The notes below the pieces were generated by a model that searched no databases, had not been told where the DNA came from, and saw only the letters and a program-made list of their open reading frames with translations. From assembly GCA_963733915.1 (NCBI GenBank), contig CAVTEP010000001.1:186001-250000 (forward strand): 64,000 bases of DNA, written 5' to 3'. This document shows, one piece after another, positions 8,243 to 16,613 of this stretch. Each line of letters opens with the position of its first letter. The first letter of the stretch is position 1. The stretch is from Sulfomarinibacter sp963733915. GTDB lineage: Bacteria > Acidobacteriota > Thermoanaerobaculia > Thermoanaerobaculales > Sulfomarinibacteraceae. The position numbers and the translations under genes are program-made.

Positions 8243-10513
8243 GTGACGAAAAACCTTTGGAGAGTTTTGAGTGTTGAGTTTTGAGTGTTGAGTTCTCCAC
8301 CCACCCCAGATCAACGACCCAACTCGGATCGATAACTCAAAACTCAAAACTGATAACTCAAAACTGCGCGCCCCAAGGGCGCGCATCACCAGACCGGGGC
8401 GGAGGCGATGAGCTGCTTCGGCTGCGGGCACGGTCAGAGGGCGCGAGAACCAGAAGCCCTGGCCGTGCGGACACTGCATCCGACGCAGCCGATCCACCTG
8501 GTCGGCCGTCTCGATGCCCTCCGCCACCACACCGATTCCGAGGCTGTTGGCGAGATTGAGGATCGTCTCGACAATTGCCCGCGACTCGCCGGGAGACTCG
8601 AGCTTGCTGACGAATGAGCGGTCGATCTTCAGCGAGTCGTAGTGGAAGCGCTGCAAATAGCTGAGCGACGAGTAGCCGGTTCCAAAATCGTCGATCGAGA
8701 GCTGAACACCGAGGGCGCGCAGCTCCATCAGATTTCGGACCGCCAGCTCGGCGTGGTCCATGACCACGTTCTCGGTGACCTCGATCCGCAGGTCTCGCGG
8801 CTCGAGGCCGGTTTCCTCGAGAATTCCGAGCAGTTCGTCGACCATCGTGCTCTTCATGAACAGCTTGCCAGACATATTGACGCTGATCCACAGCGGCGGA
8901 TCGCTGGGGAACCGGTCCTGCCACTTCCGGGTCTGCTTGCAGGACTCCCTCACCACCCACCAGCCGATCGGTACGATCAACCCGGTCTCCTCGGCGATGG
9001 CGATGAAATGAGCAGGCGTCACGATGCCGCGTTCCGGGTGCTGCCATCGCACCAGCCCCTCGAAGCCGACGATGCGGCCCTTGCCGAGGGAGACGATGGG
9101 TTGGTAGTTCATGACGAAATCGCCTCGGTGGACGCTGCGTCTGAGCTCGGTCTCGAGCTTGAGCAGGGCGACGGCGCTTTGATGCATATCGCGGTCGAAG
9201 ATTTCGTAGCGAGCTTTGCCGTCGGCCTTGGCGCGGTACATCGCGATGTCGGCGTCGCGCAGGATTTCCTCCGGGCTGGCGTAGCCGGTCGAGCTGTGGG
9301 CGATGCCGATCGATGCGGTCACCATGACGTCGTGACCTTCGATCGAGAAGTTCATGCTCAGAATGTCCTGGATGCGATCCGCGACGTGGATCGCGCCGCT
9401 CGCGTCGTCGACCCGGTGGATGAGCACCGCGAACTCGTCGCCGCCGAGGCGTGCGACGGTGTCGCCTGGACGCAGAAAATGTTCCAGCCGGCGGGCAATG
9501 CCCACCAGCAGCTTGTCGCCGATGGTGTGGCCGAGGCTGTCGTTGACGTTTTTGAAGCGATCGAGATCGAAGAAGAGGACCGCAAAGTGCGGGGAGGCGC
9601 GCCGCTGCAAATCAGCCACAGCGCAGGCCAGACGATCCACGAACAGCACTCTGTTGGCGAGGCCGGTAAGGCCGTCGTGGAGGGCGTCGTGCTGGAGTTG
9701 GTGCTCGGCCCGTTTGCGAGCAGTGATATCGGTCTGCGAACCGGCCATACGGTAGGGCTTGCCGTGCTCGTCGCGGACCGCGACTCCGCGCGCCAGCACC
9801 CACAGGTATTCGCCGGCTGCGTTTCGCATCCGATGCTCGAACTCGAGCTTTTCGGTGGCGCCCGTGAGGTGGGCGTCGAGGTGGCGTCGAAACGGCGGTC
9901 GGTCGTCGGCGTGAATGCGGTCCAACCACTCGCGAGGGCTGTCACCGACATCGTTGTTTGAAAACCCGAGCATCGACTTCCAGCGCGGTGAATAGAAGAC
10001 GCGATCGGTCTCGAAGTTCCAGTCCCAGAGACCGTCGTTGGCGCCTCGTACGGCCAGCGCATATCGTTCCTCCGAGTTGCGGAGCGCGTCCTCAGAGGCC
10101 TGTCTCTCGATGGCGTAAAGAATCGAACGCACCAGCAATCTGGTGTCCGCCTCGCGTTTGATCAGATAGTCTTGCGCGCCCTGGCGAACTGCCTGCACGG
10201 CGAGTTCGTTGTCGTCGAGGCTGGTAAGAACGATCACCGGGGTCCGTGGCGCGGTCTCGTGGACCCGTTGAAAAGTGTCGAGACCACAGCTGTCGGGTAA
10301 CGAAAAGTCGAGGAGGATGACGTCAAAATTCTCACGCGCGATCAATTCGAGCGCGCTTTGCAGACGTTCCACGTGCTCGATAGCAACCTCAATTCGTTTT
10401 GATCGCTTGAGCTTCGTGGAGATCAATTCAGCCTGGTCTGGGCTGTCCTCCACGAGAAGCACACGTACGGATTCGTCGCCGCGCGTCTGGTTGGGCTTGT
10501 TGCCGGACCCCAT
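8231..10513 (-). CDS. Receiver-PAS-GGDEF-EAL cyclic-di-GMP signalling protein
   Basis: 760 residues. Receiver domain about 16-125 with phosphoacceptor Asp69 (ILLDFSLPD) and Lys (YLIKR); PAS/PAC about 145-268; GGDEF domain about 270-430 with an intact GGDEF at 357 and an inhibitory RxxD site (RPGD) five residues before it; EAL domain about 440-700 where the signature is FEGLVRW, with the other metal and catalytic positions present (VNMS, EVTEN, IDDFGTG, KIDRSF, VVAEGIE). It therefore probably both makes and breaks cyclic-di-GMP. The start is 30 bases downstream of the kinase stop, so the pair is probably one two-component operon. The last 50 residues or so are not domain sequence: they are translated from an AACTCAAAAC-type repeat and run to the convergent radical SAM gene. 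Confidence 0.93.
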   Translation of the reverse strand: MGSGNKPNQTRGDESVRVLLVEDSPDQAELISTKLKRSKRIEVAIEHVERLQSALELIARENFDVILLDFSLPDSCGLDTFQRVHETAPRTPVIVLTSLDDNELAVQAVRQGAQDYLIKREADTRLLVRSILYAIERQASEDALRNSEERYALAVRGANDGLWDWNFETDRVFYSPRWKSMLGFSNNDVGDSPREWLDRIHADDRPPFRRHLDAHLTGATEKLEFEHRMRNAAGEYLWVLARGVAVRDEHGKPYRMAGSQTDITARKRAEHQLQHDALHDGLTGLANRVLFVDRLACAVADLQRRASPHFAVLFFDLDRFKNVNDSLGHTIGDKLLVGIARRLEHFLRPGDTVARLGGDEFAVLIHRVDDASGAIHVADRIQDILSMNFSIEGHDVMVTASIGIAHSSTGYASPEEILRDADIAMYRAKADGKARYEIFDRDMHQSAVALLKLETELRRSVHRGDFVMNYQPIVSLGKGRIVGFEGLVRWQHPERGIVTPAHFIAIAEETGLIVPIGWWVVRESCKQTRKWQDRFPSDPPLWISVNMSGKLFMKSTMVDELLGILEETGLEPRDLRIEVTENVVMDHAELAVRNLMELRALGVQLSIDDFGTGYSSLSYLQRFHYDSLKIDRSFVSKLESPGESRAIVETILNLANSLGIGVVAEGIETADQVDRLRRMQCPHGQGFWFSRPLTVPAAEAAHRLRPGLVMRALGARSFELSVLSFELSIRVGSLIWGGWRTQHSKLNTQNSPKVFRHLCG
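8264..8365. repeat. AACTCAAAAC-type inverted repeat
   Basis: Left arm 8264-8293 is built of GTTTTGAGTGTTGA units; the right arm 8332-8365 contains the complementary AACTCAAAAC units with a GATAA spacer. The arms are about 40 bases apart and could form a long imperfect hairpin. The element lies within the 3' end of the GGDEF-EAL gene. Confidence 0.85.
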
Positions 10514-10542
10514 TCAATGCCTCCTCAACATGACCCGAACCC

Positions 10543-12039
10543 TCACGGATGCCCCTCTTCGTGGTCGAGCGCCCGCTTCGGTATCGTAAAAAAGAACCTC
10601 GCACCCCGCTGCTGTTCAGATTCTACCCATATTCGACCGCCGTGGCGATCCACGATGCGCTTGCAGATCGCGAGACCGATCCCGGTACCCGGGATTTCCT
10701 TCTCGGTATGCAGGCGCTGGAACATCACGAATATCCTTTCCGACGCTTCGGGGTCGATGCCGATGCCGTTGTCCCGGACCTCGATCTGCCACTCCGCTTC
10801 CCGTTCTTCCGCCGATAGATGGATGGCCGCTGGACCGCCGCCTGAAAACTTGAGGGAGTTCGAAATCAGATTCTGGAGCAACTGTTCCATCTGCCCCTCG
10901 TCGGCGATGATGGTCGGCAGCTGATCACAGGTGATTTCCGCTTTTGCACAGGTGATTTCCTTCCACAAAGCACCCTTGACGCGCTCGAGCACAGCGCCGA
11001 GATCTACCGGCGCAAAATCGCTACCCCGCGCTTCAACCCGGGCGTAGCCGAGCACAGCGTCGACCATGACCTGGACCCGAACCGCGGCCGCGGTCGCTTT
11101 GTCCAGAAAACCTTCCTCGTCGGTGTCAAGCTTGCCCCGGACGCTCTCACCGAGCATTTCCAGATAGCTCGAGACAACGCTCAGCGGCTGCTGGAGGTCG
11201 TGGGAGACGACGTACGCAAACTGCTCGAGCTCGTCGTTCGAGCGGGCCAGCGCATCGGTGCGGGCCGCCAGCTCATCCTGCGCGGCGTGGTAATCGCCGG
11301 TGTCCTCGACCACGCCCTGGATGTGCCGCATGCCGGAACCGGCGTCCTCCACCACCCACGACGAGACCCGGACCCAGGCGAGTGTGTCGTCGGACCGCCG
11401 CACCTGGGCATCGAGGTTGCGTACTGCGCGAGCGGTCGTCATGTGGTTCCGCCAGCGATCGGCTGCAGCCTTGTCGGCAAACAGGCCCGGGAAGCTCGAC
11501 CAAGCGATTTCTTCCGGGTCGAAGAGACCGAGGGTGGCGGCAAAAGCTGGATTCGCCTCGAGGATCTCACCTTCGAGGGTGGCCACGAAAACACCCACCG
11601 GCAGTCCCTCCACCAGGCGCCGATAGGGCGCATCGCGCGAGCTCGCCACCGCCTGCCGTCGGGTTCGGAAAAAAACCGACCGGACGACCGCAGGCAATCG
11701 TACGAATCCGCCCGGCGACTTCGAGACATAAGCGTCCACCCCGAGGCGGAGGCTCTCGCTCCACAACTCTTCGGATTTCACGGATGTGAAGAGGATTACC
11801 GGGCAGTCCGGCCGTATCTCCCGAATCAGCCGGATCACATCGACGCCGTCACCCCACGAAAAACTCGCCTCGGTGATGACGATCCCGAATCGTCCCGCTG
11901 CCAGTACGCCCGAAAACTCGGCAGCTGTCCCGGCGGCCTCGAGCTCGATCTTGCCGAATTCCGCCGCCAGCACGAGCTTCATCAATGCGCGGTCGTTCGC
12001 GTCGTCATCGATGATAAGGACCCGTGGGAGGTTGTTCAT
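10543..12039 (-). CDS. Sensor histidine kinase with modified receiver domain
   Basis: 498 residues from the ATG at 12039; a GTG at 12054 is also in frame. N-terminal receiver-like domain about 5-120 keeps the acidic pair (IIDDDANDR) and the Lys (YVSKSP), but the phosphoacceptor position is Glu57 (IVITEASF). PAS domain about 140-250, then HisKA with His280 (VVSHDLQQPLSVVSSYLEML) and an ATPase domain with the N box (NLISNSLKFS), DNGIGI and GTGIGLAICKRIV. No membrane segment, so it is cytoplasmic. The HDLQQPL form is typical of phytochrome-like kinases. It lies just upstream of the receiver-GGDEF-EAL gene and probably phosphorylates it. A Glu at the receiver site may mimic permanent phosphorylation. 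Confidence 0.92.
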   Translation of the reverse strand: MNNLPRVLIIDDDANDRALMKLVLAAEFGKIELEAAGTAAEFSGVLAAGRFGIVITEASFSWGDGVDVIRLIREIRPDCPVILFTSVKSEELWSESLRLGVDAYVSKSPGGFVRLPAVVRSVFFRTRRQAVASSRDAPYRRLVEGLPVGVFVATLEGEILEANPAFAATLGLFDPEEIAWSSFPGLFADKAAADRWRNHMTTARAVRNLDAQVRRSDDTLAWVRVSSWVVEDAGSGMRHIQGVVEDTGDYHAAQDELAARTDALARSNDELEQFAYVVSHDLQQPLSVVSSYLEMLGESVRGKLDTDEEGFLDKATAAAVRVQVMVDAVLGYARVEARGSDFAPVDLGAVLERVKGALWKEITCAKAEITCDQLPTIIADEGQMEQLLQNLISNSLKFSGGGPAAIHLSAEEREAEWQIEVRDNGIGIDPEASERIFVMFQRLHTEKEIPGTGIGLAICKRIVDRHGGRIWVESEQQRGARFFFTIPKRALDHEEGHP

Positions 12040-12144
12040 CGGAGTCCCGTGCACACATAAGCCCGATCAGACGACGGCACGCCGTCGACACGAGGTTTCA
12101 TCGCCGCATTTTTCGAGGTCGGCAAGCTGTGCACCAGGAGAAGG

Positions 12145-12167
12145 ACTCCCACCGTGATCGTGGGAGT
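12145..12167. other. 8-bp hairpin after ridA
   Basis: ACTCCCAC (12145-12152) pairs with GTGGGAGT (12160-12167) around a 7-base loop. It lies downstream of ridA and upstream of the kinase gene. There is no clear T tract, so it could be a weak terminator or an operator. Confidence 0.4.
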
Positions 12168-12278
12168 ATATCATGCGACCGAGTTGTCAACCTGCTGCAC
12201 ACATTGAGACGATTTTCTGTCGCAATATCAGCCGCAATGCGCATTCCGGACCGGACTCAAAGTCAGCTGTCAGGTCAC

Positions 12279-12692
12279 TCACCTGATCGACAGGAGCTCG
12301 GCATCGGCCTCGATCTCGACCCGCCATCGGGGATCGAGCAGGCCCTTGACGACGACCAGTGTCGCGGCCGGATAGGTGTCGCGAAAGCACTCGCCGTGAG
12401 CGCGTGAAACCGCATCCCAGTCCGCAGCGTCAATCACGTACATCCTCGTCCGAACGACATCTTCACGGGTACCGCCGAGGGCCTCGACCGCCTCGAGAAT
12501 GATTTCAAAACAACGCGACGCTTGCACGTAGGCGTCACCGATGACGGTCTCGCCGTCGGGACCGATCGGCGCAGTGCCCGAGACGGCGATGCGCGAGCCC
12601 CGGCGCACCGCGCGCGAGAACCCGATCAGACTCTCGTACGCGGACGCGGACCGAAACCGGTCGCTGGCCGCAGTCGCCTTTTTCCTGCTCAC
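12279..12692 (-). CDS. RidA/YjgF family protein
   Basis: 137 residues, typical for the family. Likely an imine/enamine deaminase or relative; family trimers sit in the cytoplasm. Matching blocks are IAVSGTAPIGPDG, QASRCFEIILEAVEALGG with DVVRTRMYV, the FRDTYPAATLVVV block, and RWRVEIEADA, which carries the Arg that in active RidA binds the substrate carboxylate and the downstream Glu/Asp-type region. The GTG start at 12692 has no ribosome site, but TACAAT lies 8 bases before it, which suggests a leaderless mRNA. Confidence 0.9.
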   Translation of the reverse strand: MSRKKATAASDRFRSASAYESLIGFSRAVRRGSRIAVSGTAPIGPDGETVIGDAYVQASRCFEIILEAVEALGGTREDVVRTRMYVIDAADWDAVSRAHGECFRDTYPAATLVVVKGLLDPRWRVEIEADAELLSIR

Positions 12693-12700
12693 GTAGGCTC

Positions 12701-12728
12701 ATTGTACACTTGCGGTTCCGAAAATCAA
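12701..12728 (-). promoter_or_regulatory. Promoter of ridA, probably leaderless transcript
   Basis: On the minus strand TTGATT (12723-12728) is 16 bases from TACAAT (12701-12706). A start site about 7 bases later would coincide with the GTG codon at 12692. Confidence 0.5.
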
Positions 12729-12732
12729 GAAC

Positions 12733-12765
12733 ACGAGGGCCCACCGCCAAACGGCGGACCCTCGT
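12733..12765 (-). terminator. Terminator-like hairpin after DUF4097-like gene
   Basis: ACGAGGG and CCCTCGT arms plus an inner CCGCC/GGCGG pairing, with a small internal loop. On the minus strand it is followed by a T-containing tract (TGTTCTTGATTTTC). It ends the transcript from 13561 just before the ridA promoter. Confidence 0.6.
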
Positions 12766-12790
12766 CAAAAACAGCTCTACGACGGTCGGT

Positions 12791-13561
12791 CTACCAGGCG
12801 TGGACGCCGATCGAACCGTTCACCGTTTCCAGCTGGATATTACTGCCGCCGCCTGCGATGACGCCGGAAAGATCGGATCCGACGTACTTGCCCTTGCGGA
12901 CCTCGAGCCCGAAATCATTGCGAATCGTGCCGTTCAAGGATTCGGCGCGGACTTCGGCGCCGACGCCCGCCGAAAGGTAGATGTCCAGGCTGCCGTTGAC
13001 CGCTTCCAGGTCGACGCCTTCGCTCCGGTCGAGGCGATTGGTGTAGAGCTCGATCCCGCCGTTGACCGTCGACAGTGCGGCGCTGCCCGAACACTCCCGA
13101 ACAGCGATATTCCCGTTCACCGTTTCAGCTTGCACGCCGCCCTCGACTCCAATCACCAACAGGCTGCCGTTGACGAGATCGACGTCTTCGATCTTGGCCG
13201 ATCGTGGCACGGTGAGGGTGTACTCCACCTGCCTGTGATCGCCCTTCTCATGTTTGAAGTTGTGGGTAGAAAGGTAGCGTGTGTTGATCCGCACGGCGTC
13301 CGGCTTGGCGTCGACCTCGACCAACAGCAGCTCGAGCAGCTCTGGCGAGCTGGCGCTTTTGACCGCAAAAACCCGGACCTCGGTTCGTTCCCAGACCTCG
13401 ATGCTCACATCGCCGTTGACGTTATCCAGCGACACACTCCCACCGGCGGCAAGCGCATAGGTTTGGTCGACGGTTTCCTGGTATCCGGCGGCGTCGGTTG
13501 CCCCTCCGGAAACAGCCAGCATCAGACTCAGTATTGCTATACAAATCACCTTCGCTCTCAT
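12791..13561 (-). CDS. Exported DUF4097-like protein
   Basis: 256 residues. Signal peptide MRAKVICIAILSLMLAVSGG, then a repetitive beta-strand protein with recurrent NGD/NGS/NGN units (DNVNGDVSIEV, VDLVNGSLLV, ETVNGNIAV, STVNGGIEL, EAVNGSLDI, ESLNGTI, ETVNGSIGV) spaced by about 20 residues. This is the pattern of DUF4097/DUF4098 putative adhesin or beta-helix proteins. The start at 13561 is preceded by GAGAGGGGGAGT; an upstream in-frame start at 13600 would add a non-signal leader and is less likely. Function unknown; probably periplasmic or cell-surface. Confidence 0.85.
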   Translation of the reverse strand: MRAKVICIAILSLMLAVSGGATDAAGYQETVDQTYALAAGGSVSLDNVNGDVSIEVWERTEVRVFAVKSASSPELLELLLVEVDAKPDAVRINTRYLSTHNFKHEKGDHRQVEYTLTVPRSAKIEDVDLVNGSLLVIGVEGGVQAETVNGNIAVRECSGSAALSTVNGGIELYTNRLDRSEGVDLEAVNGSLDIYLSAGVGAEVRAESLNGTIRNDFGLEVRKGKYVGSDLSGVIAGGGSNIQLETVNGSIGVHAW

Positions 13562-13749
13562 CGGCACTCCCCCTCTCCGGTAGTTTTTCTCCACAATCAT
13601 GAGATGCCGGTGAGGATCAAAGGGTTGTGATACCTACCGCGCGGCTTGCGGCCCCGGCGCGAAACCGGTAGCGTGATTTCTAGGGCCGTGCATCGCGCCA
13701 TGCTCACCGGGCGGGGGTTGGCGCCGCGCGGCGAATTGCAGGGAGCACC

Positions 13750-14586
13750 ATGATCGACGATAAACCCCAGGTATCGCCTGAGGACAAACACCCTGGTCCG
13801 CAAGATTGGCTCGAGATCGTGCGGACTCTGCGGTGGCCTCTGGTGGTTCTGATCATCGGACTTGTCGTCTACCTCGGCGTCCACGAGATCGGCCGAACCG
13901 CCCGCGAGGGCGGGAAAGCGGCCGGCGACGCAGTGCGCGACGTCGGCAAGAGCGCCGTCACGATCGCCGCGGCCTTCCGCACCGGGACCATTACCAACAC
14001 CTTTGTCTCGGCCATCCCTACGATCGCGCCGGACAGCGGACTGCGTCTCGAGCTGGCGTCCTTCGAGGCGATGGAGGTTCTCCGCAGCACCGACGAGCTG
14101 CGTATCGCCTGGGACCTCATCCCGCTCGGGACGACGGTCACCGAGATCCGCGTGCCCGTGACCTACCGTTACCACCTGCGCTTAGACGAGCCGTGGCGCC
14201 TGGTGGTCGAGGGCCAGACCTGCGTTGTTCACGCGCCTCCCATCCGCCCCACCGTGCCGCCGGCGATTGACACCGGACGCATGGAGAAATTCAGCGATCG
14301 GGGTTGGTTGCGGTTCAACGAGGACGAGCAGATGGGGGAGCTCGAGCGAGGCATCACTGCCGCCGTGTCCGCGCGGGCCGCGGACGCCACCCATCTCGAG
14401 CTGGTGCGGGAACGTTGCCGGATGGAGGTTGCCGAGTTCGTGCGCTCGTGGCTGCTCGTCGAAGACCACTGGCGGGAGGACCGCTTTCGTTCGATTATCG
14501 TTATCTTCGCAGACGAGGCGGATAACCAGCCACCGACCCGATTTCCAACTCTCGTCCTCGAGCGCACCGAGATCGCTTCCGACTGA
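13750..14586 (+). CDS. Membrane-anchored protein, possibly DUF4230-like
   Basis: 278 residues. One membrane segment near the N-terminus (WPLVVLIIGLVVYLGV, about residues 31-47), followed by a roughly 220-residue soluble domain. TGTITNTFVSAIP, a strand-rich middle (TEIRVPVTYRYHLRL, LVVEGQTCVVHAPPI) and a helical ARAADATHLELVRERCRMEVAEFVRSWLL near the end resemble DUF4230 proteins, but I am not certain. GGGAGCACC before the ATG is a good ribosome site. The gene lies upstream of the M23 peptidase gene on the same strand, 39 bases away. Confidence 0.75.
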   Translation: MIDDKPQVSPEDKHPGPQDWLEIVRTLRWPLVVLIIGLVVYLGVHEIGRTAREGGKAAGDAVRDVGKSAVTIAAAFRTGTITNTFVSAIPTIAPDSGLRLELASFEAMEVLRSTDELRIAWDLIPLGTTVTEIRVPVTYRYHLRLDEPWRLVVEGQTCVVHAPPIRPTVPPAIDTGRMEKFSDRGWLRFNEDEQMGELERGITAAVSARAADATHLELVRERCRMEVAEFVRSWLLVEDHWREDRFRSIIVIFADEADNQPPTRFPTLVLERTEIASD

Positions 14587-14613
14587 GACCCTGGCGTTTG
14601 CGAGTCGGTCGGA

Positions 14614-14619
14614 TACAAT
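14614..14619 (+). promoter_or_regulatory. TACAAT -10 box six bases before M23 GTG start
   Basis: GATACAAT at 14612-14619 and then CGCGTC before GTG 14626. No convincing -35 box and no ribosome site are seen. Confidence 0.4.
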
Positions 14620-14625
14620 CGCGTC

Positions 14626-15319
14626 GTGAGTCCGTCACCCATCATCGCCGCCCTCGAAGCTCACCGTGCGAAGATGAGCCCGGTGGTTCCCTTCGATCTG
14701 AGAAGCGGCCGATTGATGATTTTCGACTTCACCGATGCCAACCGGGAGCTCGCCCATCTCGATGTCAACGACGTCTCGGGCTTCACCGAGTACCTGTTCG
14801 AGACGGATAGCCGAGGCCGAAACGCCGGTTGGGATCGGGTGTTATGACGAGGACCGAGTGCTCTACCGGCACTCTCCGCTTTTTGACGGAGTTGCCGAAC
14901 GGCGCAGCATCCATCTCGGCATCGACCTCTTTGTGGTCGAAGGCACCGAGGTCTTTGCCCCGCTGCCGGCGACCGTGCACTCTGCCGCCGACAACGCCGG
15001 GCTCGGCAACTACGGGCCGACAGTGATTCTCAGCCACGTGCTCGACGGGGTTTCGTTTTATACCCTGTACGGGCATCTCAGCCGCGCATCTCTGGATCGA
15101 CTGAAGGTGGGAGGCTCGCTCGCCGAGGGGTCGCTGGTGGGTGAGGTGGGTGATCTGCAGGAGAACGGCAGCTGGCCGCCCCACCTCCACTTTCAGATCA
15201 TCGCGGAGACTCTCGGCAACGAGGTCGACTATCCGGGGGTCGCGGCGCCGTCGGAACGGGAGCGCTTCCTCGAGCTGTGCCCGGACCCGAATCTCATTCT
15301 GGGCATTCCTGGATTGTGA
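14626..15319 (+). pseudogene. M23-family metallopeptidase, interrupted by a frameshift
   Basis: Residues from GTG 14626 (SPSPIIAALEAHRAKMSP to FTEYLFETDSRG) are in one frame; the frame then ends at 14847. From about 14810 a second frame continues naturally with AETPVGIGCYDEDRVLYRHSP and the complete M23/LytM domain: HLGID (zinc His and Asp), GTEVFAPLPATVHS, VILSHVLDGVSFYTLYGHL and PPHLHFQI (catalytic HxH). A one-base change between about 14805 and 14822 joins them to roughly 230 residues. No signal peptide is seen, so it may act on a cytoplasmic or non-canonical target. TACAAT lies 6 bases before the GTG, suggesting a leaderless mRNA. Confidence 0.8.
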
Positions 15320-15324
15320 TCGAA

Positions 15325-15364
15325 AAAACGTTCAAACGGTAGAACGATGAATATTAGAACGTTT
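15325..15364. repeat. AACGTT array, copy 2 (degenerate)
   Basis: AACGTT at 15327, related AACGGT and AACGAT units, then TTAGAACGTT ending near 15362. It lies between the M23 stop and the CPBP gene. Confidence 0.7.
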
Positions 15365-15410
15365 GGGTCCACCGTGATGACACCAAACGACAACAAACCG
15401 CCGCCGCGCA

Positions 15411-16085
15411 GTGCTGGCGCTGCTCGCGTTGGCTCCCGTTCCAAGCCTGGGAGTGATCGTGGCGATGGTGGTAGCGCCGGGCCCGGTTGGACGGGTGCTG
15501 TTCATGGCAGCCAAGGTGTGGCTGGTGGTTTTTCCAGCCGCCTGGTACCTGTTGGTGCAGAAGGGCAGGCCGAGTTGGTCGCCACCCCGCCGGGGCGGGC
15601 TCGCGGTCGGCGCTGTCAGCGGTCTCGGGCTGGCGGCGCTGATCGTCATCGGCGCGTGGCTGGTCGGCGTCCAGGACATGGACCTGACGTCGCTCCGCGC
15701 ACAGGTTCGGGAGATGGGTCTTGGATCGGCCGTTTCCTACCTGGCGGGGGCTGCCGGCTGGACCTTTTTCAATTCCCTGATCGAGGAGTACGTGTACCGC
15801 TGGTTCATCTTCCGCCAGTGCGAGGCTCTGATCAAAGGACCGGCGGCAGTTCTTGCATCCGCGGCCATCTTTAGCGCCCACCACGTCATCGCCGTCAGCC
15901 AGTACCTCGATCCGGTGTTCAGTTTTCTCGCCTCCTCCGGAGTCTTTGTGGGCGGTGCGATATGGTCCTGGCTCTACAAACGCTACCGGTCGGTGTGGCC
16001 CTGCTGGATCAGCCACGTCCTGGCCGACATCGCGGTGTTTGGGATCGGCTGGTGGCTGTTGTTTGGTCAGGGGGTTATGGGTTAA
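15411..16085 (+). CDS. CPBP-family intramembrane glutamic protease
   Basis: 224 residues from GTG 15411, with six or more membrane segments. The motifs of CAAX-protease/bacteriocin-processing (Abi) proteins are present: EEYVYRWFIFRQ (EExxxR), FSAHHVIAVS and SHVLADIAVF. Probably an inner-membrane protease processing a peptide or prenylated substrate. There is no ribosome site before GTG 15411. An ATG at 15377 with MTPNDNKPPP runs up to the same place in another frame, and a one-base change in the CCG run would give MTPNDNKPP joined to RRAVLALLALAPVPS, a more natural N-terminus. The TAA stop is inside a simple repeat. Confidence 0.85.
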   Translation: MLALLALAPVPSLGVIVAMVVAPGPVGRVLFMAAKVWLVVFPAAWYLLVQKGRPSWSPPRRGGLAVGAVSGLGLAALIVIGAWLVGVQDMDLTSLRAQVREMGLGSAVSYLAGAAGWTFFNSLIEEYVYRWFIFRQCEALIKGPAAVLASAAIFSAHHVIAVSQYLDPVFSFLASSGVFVGGAIWSWLYKRYRSVWPCWISHVLADIAVFGIGWWLLFGQGVMG

Positions 16086-16143
16086 GAGTAAAGGGTTAAG
16101 CGCCCCCCAGATTCACTTCTCGTTCTTCGGTCTTCACTCTTGA
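16083..16143. repeat. GGGTTAAGAGTAAAG-type simple tract between convergent genes
   Basis: GGGTTAAGAGTAAAGGGTTAAG at the left and, on the other strand, GGTCAAGAGTGAAGACCGAAG at the right. The left side supplies the TAA of the CPBP gene and the right side the TGA of the anti-sigma gene. Confidence 0.65.
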
Positions 16144-16613
16144 CCCGCAGCCGTCAGCTCCCAGAGCGCCAGCCCACCCAGAACGATCATGCTCACCATC
16201 AACACGAGCAGCGGTGAACCTGCCGCGCGTGGGAGGTTGGGCGCCGAGAAGTTGAGGTTGAGGTCTGCGAACACTCCCGTGAGGAAGCCCCACAGGCTCG
16301 GTGCAAAGGCCAGCCCGGCTGCGGCCACCGCCGCGATTGTCGCCCGTTGGACCCAGACAATCGGCCGCAGCGCGCGTCGGAAGATGTCCTCCCGTTCCGC
16401 GAGCCGCGCCCGGAGCCAGATGACGGAGGGATCGGGGAGGGGTGTGCTGAGGTTGAGGAGCTCCTCGGCGTCAGCCGCCATCGCCGCCACGACCAACGTG
16501 AGTTCAGCACAGATCATGCAGCCGTCGCGGTGAGCTTGGAGCTCGGGGGTCCAATCGCCGGAATGGGCGGCGACCGCCACCGCGTCCTCATGGGCGCAAC
16601 AAGGATGCTTCAT
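16134..16613 (-). CDS. Anti-sigma factor-like protein with zinc-finger N-terminus
   Basis: 159 residues from the ATG at 16613. The N-terminus MKHPCCAHEDAV plus HRDGCMICAEL forms the His/Cys (HxxxCxxC) pattern of zinc-containing anti-sigma domains. Two membrane segments lie further on (about residues 90-110 and 130-150). It overlaps the sigma factor stop by ATGA and has GGGGAGG before its start. By position and architecture it should bind and restrain the adjacent ECF sigma factor at the membrane until a signal arrives. Confidence 0.85.
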   Translation of the reverse strand: MKHPCCAHEDAVAVAAHSGDWTPELQAHRDGCMICAELTLVVAAMAADAEELLNLSTPLPDPSVIWLRARLAEREDIFRRALRPIVWVQRATIAAVAAAGLAFAPSLWGFLTGVFADLNLNFSAPNLPRAAGSPLLVLMVSMIVLGGLALWELTAAGQE

